64,000 nucleotides of DNA, taken from positions 95,265-159,264 of the forward strand of contig CAMJSB010000003.1 in assembly GCA_946408385.1 (NCBI GenBank), read 5' to 3'. The notes under the pieces were generated by a model. The model did no database searches and had not been told where the DNA came from. It saw only the letters and a list, made by a program, of their open reading frames with translations. This document shows positions 55,693-63,761 of the stretch, in pieces. Origin of the DNA: an uncultured bacterium. Lineage in GTDB: Bacteria > Patescibacteriota > Gracilibacteria > Absconditabacterales > Absconditicoccaceae. The translations under genes and the position numbers were made by a program. How positions within the stretch are numbered: the first letter of the stretch is position 1; every line of letters starts with the position of its first letter.

Positions 55693-55890
55693 AGTCAACA
55701 CATAAAAGACCACCCAAATATAGGTGGTCTTTGAGAATTTGTTCACATTTTTAACCTTGATTTTTAGGTTTTTTTGTTTTGCAAATTCCATTGAAATATA
55801 ACTAATTTTCTCCATATTTCCCCACCCTTTTAGTGCATATGCTTTGATTGCATCTGTTGACTTTGGGATGGGGAAATCTGTCATCTGCAT
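55582..55890 (-). CDS. Uncertain small gene, 102 aa, no UGA codons
   Basis: The frame from ATG 55890 to TAA 55582 begins MQMTDFPIPKSTDAIKAYAL and KGWGNMEKISYISMEFAKQK, which looks like real protein, but it then runs through the terminator hairpin and 111 bases into the antisense of the MATE gene. If transcription stops at the hairpin, the mRNA has no stop codon. In another frame of the same stretch, SELEWSLVFNPTYADDRFPH continues to TAG at 55802, before the hairpin, and could extend the 55-aa gene upstream by a frameshift. I cannot decide between them. Confidence 0.35.
   Translation of the reverse strand: MQMTDFPIPKSTDAIKAYALKGWGNMEKISYISMEFAKQKNLKIKVKNVNKFSKTTYIWVVFYVLTLNIPIPFSHSNQETDSHKHSKYFCTSGSQPNPLTTK
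55704..55732. terminator. Hairpin between MATE and the small minus-strand genes
   Basis: Perfect stem AAAGACCACC/GGTGGTCTTT with an 8-base loop. On both strands the T-run is short, so strength is uncertain. It lies inside the 102-aa minus-strand frame. Confidence 0.6.
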
Positions 55891-55928
55891 ACGTCGGGTT
55901 GAATACTAAAGACCATTCCAATTCGCTG

Positions 55929-56096
55929 TTATGGATTGTTCCAATCTATAGACTCTCTCATCTCTCTTGCAAATTCGTATACCTCAGCCTGTGAGGAGAA
56001 CTCATTAAGCAAGATACCATGATCATCATAGACAAAGAACCTTTCTGGGTCGCTCAAAACCGGTTCTTTTGGAGCCTGCTCGTCTGTTTCTGTCAT
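55929..56096 (-). CDS. Small acidic protein, 55 aa (76 aa from GTG)
   Basis: TAA 55929-55931. ATG 56096 gives MTETDEQAPKEPVLSDPERF and FVYDDHGILLNEFSSQAEVY. A GTG at 56159 in the same frame would add 21 residues (VYVGIYGLEHVTLSITNKAT) but lies only about 7 bases from the expected transcript start. No UGA is used; glycines are GGT and, in the longer form, GGC. No family recognised. It belongs to the compact UGA-free group. Confidence 0.5.
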   Translation of the reverse strand: MTETDEQAPKEPVLSDPERFFVYDDHGILLNEFSSQAEVYEFAREMRESIDWNNP

Positions 56097-56172
56097 TGGA
56101 GTTGCTTTGTTAGTTATACTCAATGTTACGTGCTCGAGGCCATAAATGCCTACGTACACCCGTAACGGGATT

Positions 56173-56200
56173 TTTATAAGAATTTTATTTTAAAAGTCAA
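56173..56200 (-). promoter_or_regulatory. Promoter of the 55-aa gene
   Basis: Minus strand TTGACT (56200-56195), 16 bases, TATAAA (56178-56173). A small CCCGTTACGGG hairpin follows at the transcript start. Confidence 0.65.
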
Positions 56201-56212
56201 TACATTCTTGAC

Positions 56213-56240
56213 TTGATTTTTATTTAAAAAAGATTATAAG
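56213..56240 (+). promoter_or_regulatory. Promoter of the short transcript at 56261
   Basis: TTGATT 56213-56218, 16 bases, TATAAG 56235-56240; it is divergent from the 55-aa gene promoter. Confidence 0.55.
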
Positions 56241-56260
56241 TATTTTGCTCAAAAACAAAA

Positions 56261-56392
56261 ATGCTCAAATCTGTTGGAGTTGTATTAGTTTACACTTGTA
56301 TTAGCGCAGCGGTTACTACTGCTGTGCTTTTTATAAATCTTCATCTTTTTAGAATGAAAAAACTCTCCTATTTATTTAGAAGAGTTTTTTTA
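56261..56392 (+). other. Short transcript with membrane-peptide frame and no stop before the terminator
   Basis: ATG 56261, 20 bases after a good -10 box, opens MLKSVGVVLVYTCISAAVTT, then AVLFINLHLF: a clean transmembrane peptide. The frame has no stop before the hairpin at 56357-56391 and runs on to 56563 as antisense to tig. Either a non-stop mRNA, a different start frame, or a non-coding RNA is possible. Confidence 0.35.
56357..56391. terminator. Terminator shared by tig and the short plus-strand transcript
   Basis: AAAAAACTCT, a 14-base loop, AGAGTTTTTTT; A- and T-runs serve both strands. Confidence 0.75.
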
Positions 56393-56407
56393 TTTCTGAT
56401 TATTAAA

Positions 56408-57697
56408 TTATTTCTTACTCTTTTTTTCAGCTTTTTCTTCTTTTTTGGTTTCTTTCTTCTCAGCTTTAGCGGCTTTCTTTTCTTCTTTCTTATCAGTTGG
56501 ATTGAAATATTCATAAATTCTTCTTTCTACTCCAAAGTTTTGAGCTCCATTCTCTCGGTCTAAATCAATTCCTAATAATTCAGCTACTTTATTTAGGATG
56601 AAGAATTTCTCTAAACTTTCTGCTGAAGCTTTTTGAATACTATCAACGAAATCTTTAGCTTGTTCTTCTGTCATAGATTTCATATATTCTTGAACTTTTT
56701 CTTTTGAACCGAAACGGTGTTCTAGAGAATGAACTCTTGATTTGAATTCTTCGTCAATCATAGTTTTTGGGATAATAACTGACATGAAATTTTCTCTGAT
56801 TTTGCTTACATACTCCTCTACTCCTTTGATAAGTTCGTTTTGTTCTTTTTGAACTGCTAATTGATCTTTGATATATTCTCTAAGCTGTTTCTCGTCTTTT
56901 ACTTCGCTTTGTTTTCAGAATAATTTTTCAATAGTTTCTGGAGTGAATTCTGGAAGAACTTGTTTTTTTACATCTGAAATTGTAACTTTAAGAGTTTCAG
57001 GTTTATTTTCTTTATCTTTTACTTGGAGAACGATAGGTAATTTCTTTTCATCATATTTGATATCAATTACATCTCCTTTTTTCTTTCCAACGAAAGTTTT
57101 CTCCCAGAAAGGATCTTCATTAAATTCTGGTTCTCCGATATAGCTTGTTCATTTTTCCAAAGTTTCACCTTTTTTATCTACGAAATTTAATCAGATTTTT
57201 GAAACAGTATTTTTTTCTAATACATCAGTATCCTGATAGTCAGCATATTGTCTCTTTAAATTATGAAGAGCTTCCTCTATTTCTTTTTCTTCTACTTTTG
57301 TAGAAATAGGTTTGATTGATTCTTTTTTCCAGTCATCCTTCTTAATTTCAACTTCTGGATAAACATCCAAGAAAATTGTTACAGTAGTCTGATCGTCTTT
57401 TTTATTCTGATTGTATCCATAAGGCTCTCCTATGAATTTAATGTCAGAATTTTCTGCTAAAATGTGCTGTAAAGCATGATTGATTATATGCTCAGTTACA
57501 GCCATTTCAAAATATTGAGGATCTACATTTTTTTCAACTATATCTAGAGGTACATGTCCTTTTCTGTATCCAGGTTTTTCCATATCTTTTTGGAAAGTAA
57601 GAAGAACATGTTGTTTTTCTTTTGATTGATCTTCTGGAGTAAAGATAATTTCTACTTCATAATTAGAAGCTTTTCATTTTTTTAAAGTGTGTTTCAT
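56408..57697 (-). CDS. tig: Trigger factor
   Basis: 429 residues, ATG 57697 to TAA 56408-56410. The N-terminal ribosome-binding domain has EKPGYRKGHVPLDIVEKNVD (the GFRxGxxP-type signature). The PPIase-like FKBP part has KGTSYIGEPEFNEDPFWEKT and FVGKKKGDVIDIKYDEK. The C-terminal helical chaperone arms include LREY, VSKIRENFMSVIIPKTMIDE, and a lysine- and glutamate-rich tail (KKAAKAEKKETKKEEKAEKK). It holds nascent chains at the ribosome exit. UGA is used rarely. The highly charged tail is longer than in most trigger factors. Confidence 0.92.
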
Positions 57698-57778
57698 TAA
57701 TTTATTTACTGAAAAATAAAATACTTAAACTTTAACATTTATGATAGATAAACGGTCAAGAAATTCAAGTTGTATTTT

Positions 57779-57812
57779 GAAAAATTGGAGTCATTTAGAC
57801 TCCAATTTTGGT
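57779..57812 (-). terminator. Terminator of the lipoprotein gene
   Basis: AAAATTGGAGTC, ATTTA, GACTCCAATTTT: perfect 12-bp stem. Confidence 0.85.
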
Positions 57813-57827
57813 AGTTTTTGATTAAAA

Positions 57828-58682
57828 TTAGAAATTAAGATTTTCTAAACATTCATACATTCTATTATTTTGTAGTTTTTGGTATTCTCTTCTTTTTTCC
57901 TCTGAAAGATTCTTAGTATCTTCTCAGTATTCTTTCATGAGAGATTCCCAAGAAAATTCTTTATTGCAATTTTCCCATCTATTAAACCATATGCTTCATG
58001 TATAATAATCTGTATTATCAATACTTTTCTTTAAGATATCCATCCACTCAGTAAATGTTTCATTTTCTTCTTTTCATAAAATTAGGTTATACATGAATTG
58101 GTCTACTTCTTTTTTACAAATATCATCTTCATTCATATCCTTTCATGATTCACAATTTAATTCTTTTTCAACGATATCCATTGGAATTCATGACATTCAT
58201 CATTGACTCAAATAGACTTTGTTATCAGGGTATTCATATTCATTATATTCTTCTAAATCATGTTTATAATGAACATGCCGATAAAAAAATTCATCGGTAT
58301 ATGAAATAATTTCACACGGCTTATCTAAAGATTTATAAGTTAAATAATATCCCCATCATCATCAATTTCATCAATAATTATATCAGATATATCAATCTTT
58401 ATAAGGTATTATAAACTCTCTTTTATAAACAGGATATTCACTATATCATCATCACATTACTTCATAAGGACACATTGCCACAACATCTTCTAATTCTTCA
58501 AAACTAGGAATCTGAGCATTATTTTCAGGCTCCTCAATAATTGGTTCGTCAATTTCAACTAAACAGCTATCATCTATAGTACAATTATTCTCAATGATTT
58601 CAGGATTCTGGATTGTTTTATTACATCCTGTAAGTAATAAACCACCAATTAATAAAGTGGTAAGAAGTCAGAATTTTTTCAT
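57828..58682 (-). CDS. Lipoprotein, 284 aa, aromatic and acidic
   Basis: ATG 58682 to TAA 57828-57830. The signal peptide MKKFGLLTTLLIGGLLLTGC ends in the lipobox LLTGC, so Cys20 is probably lipidated. The mature protein is rich in Glu, Asn and Tyr, with a run of UGA glycines (GYIGYNYGGNGGGWGYY) near residue 100 that is lost under the standard code. Cysteines pair up along the chain (NNCTIDDSC, LNCESGKDM, DDICKKEV). No enzyme family is recognised. It sits between tig and infB on the same strand but is bounded by a strong terminator. A surface role is inferred from the lipobox only. Confidence 0.8.
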
Positions 58683-58787
58683 TTTTAATTACTGCAAAAA
58701 TAAATGTTAATTTATATTATTATATACGAAAAAATTTATAATTTGTGACTAAATAATCATATTTTTTGTATAATAAATACATCAAGA

Positions 58788-61190
58788 TTATTCAGATTTC
58801 TTTTCTTCTGGTTTTTCTACCACATCTTGTAATTCATAGAATTCAAGGATATCGTGTTCTTGAATCTTCTTTCCAGTCTTAACTTTCATTCCACAGTCTT
58901 CTCATTCAATTACTTCTTTTACCTGATCTTTATTTCTCTGGAGTGATAAGATTTCTCAGTTACAGATAATATCTTCTCATCTGTGAACACGGAATCTAAG
59001 CTTATTTTTCACTCTTCATTCGATAACCATTCAACCGATAGTCATTTCTTTGCTCTGAGTAAAGAATATTCCAAGTACATCAAGTTTTCCAACTGTAACT
59101 TCTTGTTTCTCCACTTCAACCATTCATTGAAGTAGGTTTAGTAAGTAATCAGTCAATTCATATATGATATCAAATGATTTAATTTCTACTTTTTGCTGTT
59201 CTGCTTTCTTTTTGAGAATTGCATTGATTGAAACATTAAATCAGATTAATAAAGCTTTAGAAACCTGACCTAATGAAACATCAGATTCAGAGAATTGTCA
59301 TACATCTGCATGAATCACTTTTATTGTAACATTCTTTGGCAATTCTAGTCATTGAACAGCTTGTTGTAGAGCCTCCAAACTTGATGCTCATTCAGCTTTG
59401 AGTATCAATCTAAGTTCTGAAACTTTATTATTAGCTCATCATGCTTTAAGTTGTGCAAGGAATTCTTGAACAGCTCATTCATTTTTGTGTGAAGCTTCCT
59501 GTTCTTGAATCACAGAAACTTTATGTTGAGCTTCTTTTTCGTTATTTACTATTTCTACGATTCTTCATGCTTCTGGCAATTCAGTAAATCAAAGAATCTG
59601 AACTGGTTCTCATCATGTAGCTTTTTGAATTGGAGCTCATTTCCAGTTCTGCATTCTTTTGATTTTTCAGTAAGTGTTATATGCCATAATAATGTTTCCT
59701 ACCTGTAATGTTCAAGTAAGAACGATTATACTAGCAATAACTCATTGTTTAGCATCTTTGTATGAATCCAAAACTACTCAAACTGCACTACGGTTTGGAT
59801 TGTATCTAAGTTCAAGCATTTCAGCTTGTAATAATATATTTTCCAATAATTTATCAATTCACTCTCCTGTCTTTGAAGAAACTCAGATTACTGGAACATC
59901 TCCTCACCATTCCTCTGGAGTAAGTCATTGAGCAGCGATATCTGCTATAATCTGATCTCTTTTATGTCCAGGTTTATCTATTTTTGTAATAGCTATAATG
60001 ATAGGTACTCATGCAGCTTTTGCATGGTTGATAGATTCAATAGTCTGAGGCATTACAGAGTCGTCAGCAGCTACCACGATTACAGCGATATTTGTAAGTT
60101 TAGCTCATCTAGCTCTAAGAGATGTGAATAATTCATGTCCTGGAGTATCGATGAATGTAATTTTCTTTCCGTTATATTCTACTACTGAAGCTCAGATAGA
60201 CTGAGTAATTCATCCAGCTTCTCATTCAGCCATAGATGTTTTACGAAGATAGTCTAGTAATGAAGTTTTTCAGTGATCTACATGTCCCATTACTGTAACA
60301 ACTGGAGCTCTTTCCAAACGAACTGGAGCTTCTTTATCTAGGTCAAGAATCTTTTGCAGATCTCCAGACATAAAGCTTTCCATATCTAGTTCAGCTTCTT
60401 TCTTCTTTACTTCCACTCCAAATTCAGCTCATATTAATGATGCAGTATCAAAATCTAGTGAAGAATTGATTCATGTCATGATTTTATTTTCCATGAGCTT
60501 TTTCATAATCTCGATAAGAGAAACTCACATCTTTTCTGAGAACTCTTTAACAGAGATTTTATCATCCATAAACAACTCTGATTTTTTAACCAAGTTTGCA
60601 GAAGTGGTAGCTTCGTGATGTTCTGTAGAAGCTTGAATTACTTGCACTGCCCTTTCGTTTGTAGGCTTTTCATTTCAGCGATGTTTTTTATCTGATTTTG
60701 ATTTATTATTTTTCTTAGCTATTGATTGTACTGGCTGTTTTCATTCTCTTTGTGCTTTTTCAGCATTTTGGCGACGAATAGATTCAAAGAAATCTGAACC
60801 TGATTCTGTATTCTTTTCTTTAGCAACATATTCAGCATGTTCAATCTGGATATTTCACTTTGGCTTTGAATTTTTGTGTGAATCTTTCTTTTCTTTGTCG
60901 AATGATTTCTTTTCAGGTTTATCAAAAGATTTTTTCTTTTTCTGTCCTGATGAATGTGAAGCGAAATTGAAAATATCACTTGCAGTCGCAACTGGTTGTT
61001 CTGGTTCTGCAGTTCAGAAATATTCATCCAAATTTACTTTTTCTTTTTCAGGTTTCGCTGTCTCTTTTTTCGTTGTTTCTGTACTTCAAAATCACATTCC
61101 AGAAAGGAATCCTCCCCCACCGAATCCACCAAGTTCTCAAGCTTTAAGGACTTTTCATTCAGATTTGTCTTGCTGTTTTTTATCAGCCAT
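58788..61190 (-). CDS. infB: Translation initiation factor IF-2
   Basis: 800 residues, ATG 61190 to TAA 58788-58790. The N-terminal 230 residues are low-complexity and lysine-rich with a glycine-rich start ([16 protein letters not shown]). The IF2_N-like helix ([19 protein letters not shown]) is followed by the G domain with [19 protein letters not shown] near residue 297, [26 protein letters not shown] and AITKIDKPG; later domains hold [20 protein letters not shown] and the C-terminal fMet-tRNA-binding part with [21 protein letters not shown]-2 places fMet-tRNA on the 30S subunit. Full length. Glycines are a mix of GGA and UGA. Confidence 0.97.
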
Positions 61191-61300
61191 GCACAATTTT
61201 TCATAAAATTAAAAATATTTCTGCCTTTGAATGTACGAAAATGTATTGCTTTTTCAAGTCTGAATGAGATTTTTATCTATTTTTGTCTTTAATAGAATCT

Positions 61301-61372
61301 GTCATTCTGAGGAGTTTGTGACGAAGAATCTTGTGTGTTAAGCTTAAGATTCTTCACTTCGTTCAGAATGAC
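61301..61372. repeat. Palindromic element (copy 8)
   Basis: 72 bases, GTCATTCTGAGGAGTTTGTG to CGTTCAGAATGAC. Its inner halves AGAATCTTGTGTGTTAAGC and TTAAGATTCTTC pair, giving a near-complete hairpin. It ends 8 bases from the stop codon of the next minus-strand gene. Confidence 0.85.
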
Positions 61373-61379
61373 ATTGATA

Positions 61380-61877
61380 TTATTTTGGCTTGTACACATT
61401 GATATATTCTGATTCGAATAAGTCTAATTGTTCTGGTAGTTTTTTATTTAATCTTTCGCTTGATTGAAAAATATTATCAAATCACCATTTATCGCTGAAT
61501 GGTTCTTTTGTTTCCTTTATCAAAAAATGTATCTTATTTCACATCATGTCATAACGATGTTCGTAGTCCTTTGGATTTTCATTTATCAAAATATCAAGGA
61601 TTTGATTTGAAATTTTTAGTCAGACTTTTTCACAAGTACGAATAAATTTTGTTTCTCAAAAATTTTTATTACGATCTTCATCTGACAATAATGTGATATA
61701 CAGATCTTTTTGTACCAGTTTTTTATTTGTTTCGTAATCATACGATGAAAATACGATTCTGGATTTGATGATATTTCATTCTTTTATCTTTTGTAGTGTC
61801 TCTTTATTCAGAGAAACATAGTAGTCATAATGATCTACATCATAAATTGCTCATTGAATATGAGATTCCTTTTCCAT
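61380..61877 (-). CDS. Hypothetical protein, 165 aa
   Basis: ATG 61877 to TAA 61380-61382, with six UGA glycines. MEKESHIQGAIYDVDHYDYY continues as a soluble alpha/beta mix with many Asp, Glu and Lys (QKDLYITLLSDEDRNKNFGE, KISNQILDILINENPKDYEH). No signal peptide, membrane helix or known motif. The stop codon is 7 bases from palindromic copy 8, like other copies next to gene ends. Confidence 0.65.
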
Positions 61878-61964
61878 GATAAAATAAATCCAACTAAAAA
61901 TCAGATTTATTTTTGATTTTTATTTTTTTATTTATATTTTAACAAGCCAAATTTTCAAGTGTTA

Positions 61965-62342
61965 TTATAGGATATAATAAAAAAAGATGTGATAAAATCA
62001 CATCTTTAGAAATTTTCCTCTGTATGATTTGAGGAAGCTTGTTATCCTTCTCTTGAAGATATGAGATTTCCTTATATCAGATTTTGCTTTGACATAAGAC
62101 TTCCCAAAGTCACATATTTTTGTAACTTCTGAGAACTTCTCTCTTATCCCATTTAATAAATCATTGATTTCCATGTTCATATACAGATAACCAACATAGC
62201 TGTCTTTTTCGCATCTTGACAATACGTCGTCTGCGATACTTACAAACAGCTCTAAACTGTTCCATACCCCATTTTTTAAGTTGGGGTTGCGAGCAATCTC
62301 CTCCAACGTCTGGAATCTGCTGAGTAAATAACCATTTGTCAT
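61965..62342 (-). CDS. Hypothetical protein, 114-125 aa, ending at a UGA inside its terminator
   Basis: ATG 62342 gives MTNGYLLSRFQTLEEIARNP and a helical protein ending RGKFLKM. The first in-frame stop-like codon is TGA at 61998-62000, inside the terminator stem. Read with UGA = Gly the frame goes on for 11 hydrophobic residues to TAA 61965-61967, which lies past the T-run, so the transcript would probably lack a stop. The six glycines before that point use GGT, GGG or GGA, never UGA. Its promoter is near consensus. Either UGA acts as stop here or the message is non-stop. Family unknown. Confidence 0.6.
61982..62008 (-). terminator. Terminator of the 114-aa gene
   Basis: Minus strand: AAAGATGTGATTTTATCACA, then TCTTTTTTT; perfect stem AAAGATGTGA/TCACATCTTT. 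Confidence 0.8.
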
Positions 62343-62369
62343 AATATTCAGTTTTTTTGTTAGAACTTA

Positions 62370-62397
62370 ATTATATCGTTTTTTGTTATAATATCAA
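62370..62397 (-). promoter_or_regulatory. Promoter of the 114-aa gene
   Basis: Minus strand TTGATA (62397-62392), 16 bases, TATAAT (62375-62370). Confidence 0.7.
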
Positions 62398-62428
62398 TAC
62401 AAAAACTAGAGTTTGTTGTTTTACAAAT

Positions 62429-62459
62429 TAAAAAAGATAGCAGATTTCTATCCGCTACC
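62429..62459 (-). terminator. Terminator of the short transcript
   Basis: Minus strand GGTAGCGGAT, AGAA, ATCTGCTATC, TTTTTT: a 10-bp stem with one G-T pair. Confidence 0.8.
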
Positions 62460-62480
62460 CTTTTGAAAATTTTATACAAA

Positions 62481-62534
62481 TTATTCTGATGCTCTATAAA
62501 CCATTAACATTACATTTCACCTTTTTTCTTCCAT
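62481..62534 (-). CDS. Possible 17-aa micro-ORF in a short transcript
   Basis: A transcript of about 120 bases is framed by a promoter (62583-62554) and a terminator (62459-62429). Its only frame is ATG 62534 to TAA 62481-62483, MEEKRGNVMLMVYRASE, with one UGA glycine. It may equally be a small non-coding RNA. Confidence 0.35.
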
Positions 62535-62553
62535 TTTAGGATCTTTTTTTAAG

Positions 62554-62583
62554 ATAATGTATTTAAAAATTTTATTTTGTCAA
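62554..62583 (-). promoter_or_regulatory. Promoter of the short transcript
   Basis: Minus strand TTGACA (62583-62578), 18 bases, CATTAT (62559-62554). Confidence 0.6.
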
Positions 62584-62647
62584 ATTTTTGATGATTTTTT
62601 TGCTGATAAAAAAATATATTATATAACTATGATATAATTAAGTCAGA

Positions 62648-63049
62648 TTATTCTTTTTTGTTTTTCCATCTTTCAAGGATTAGCATTGCGCTGATTGTGT
62701 CAGTTTTTTCATTTTTCTTGAAGTTTGAAACAATTTCTCCACTTTCTACGCTTGTATAATCTTCTTCAATAGTTTCAATCGTAATTTCATCTTTTTCAAT
62801 AATGTAGTTTAGAGAAGTCATGAATTTTGTAATTTTTTCTTGAATATCTTTTTGCTTGCTTGGCCGTCATAGTACGATAGTTTTCACGTGATATCTTTGG
62901 ATTAAATCAGCAATATGAAAGTATATCATTTGATCGTTGATTAGATATCCAACTGGAAAAATTATATCATTTGATTCATGTGCATAAGCTAATCCGATAT
63001 ATTTACTTCATCGATCTATTCCGAGAATTGCAGGTTCTACTCTTGGCAT
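62648..63049 (-). CDS. ruvX: Putative pre-16S rRNA nuclease / Holliday junction resolvase RuvX (YqgF)
   Basis: 133 residues, ATG 63049 to TAA 62648-62650. It begins MPRVEPAILGIDRGSKYIGL with the GIDxGxxxxGLA motif whose Asp is catalytic. IFPVGYLINDQMIYFHIADL, KTIVLGRPSKQKDIQEK and a C-terminal KTDTISAMLILERW (Asp-containing helix) follow the YqgF fold. YqgF proteins finish the 5' end of 16S rRNA and may cut DNA junctions. Normal length, with few UGA codons. It is 58 bases behind the 154-aa gene on the same strand. Confidence 0.88.
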
Positions 63050-63107
63050 TTATTTAAAAAATAATTAAAAAATCTGATTTATTTATATTTCTTATTATAT
63101 TTATTGA

Positions 63108-63572
63108 CTACGAATTTTCAACTAGATGTTCTAAATGCAACTGGGAAATTTGATTGTAAATATTTTCAATCTGCGAAATGAAATAATCGACATTAAATCA
63201 TTGCATATGTAGATTTCATAGGATTAAGCGATATGATGATTCATAATCTTTATGAACTAATCCTTTAATCTTGATCCAATCTGTATTTTTTACCATTTCA
63301 AGGATTGGTTCTTCATATTTTAATTTTCATATTTTCAGCAAAAAAGCTATTGCTGGGTATCAGAGGAATCATTGATTCATCGATCAGCTATCATTCGAAG
63401 AAATCTGATTTTCTCTTTCATTATAAATTATCGTATAAACTTTTCATGGACTACTTGCAGAAAAACATTTTCCTTCGTTCATGAGAAGGTCATTGTAGTC
63501 AATTCTTTTATCAGCTATAGCACTCAATGCTTCAATGATTTTTACTTTTGGTGGAAGTTTTCGTTCTTTCAT
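63108..63572 (-). CDS. Hypothetical protein, 154 aa
   Basis: ATG 63572 to TAG 63108-63110. MKERKLPPKVKIIEALSAIA, KRIDYNDLLMNEGKCF and VYTIIYNERENQISSND suggest a small alpha/beta protein of the kind seen with DNA- or RNA-linked small domains. The second half is helical (YRLILGNLHMQGFNVDYFIS). Seven UGA glycines. It precedes ruvX in the same direction, so the two may be co-transcribed. Family not recognised. Confidence 0.65.
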
Positions 63573-63639
63573 CTGTATTATATCATTGATATAAAATGCT
63601 GATTTTTTATTTATATTTTACGGTGAAGCTTTTTTGTTC

Positions 63640-63745
63640 TCGCTTTTTAAGGGGAGACTCGCCACGCTAAGCGTGGTAAAGCAAGTCGAGAGGAATTTTA
63701 ACCCCTTCGTCGCAAGCGACAATTCCCATTGAAAGGGGTAAACAT
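63640..63745. repeat. Second repeat type with GC palindromes
   Basis: About 105 bases with GCCACGCTAAGCGTGG (also in copy 2 at 3113 as GCCACGCTCAGCGTGG), TCGTCGCAAGCGACA and an outer pair AACCCCTT/AAAGGGGT. The CCCCTT...AAGGGG pattern also follows the tsaD element (13764-13800). It looks like a relative or companion of the main palindromic family. Confidence 0.55.
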
Positions 63746-63761
63746 TATAGAACTATGCATA

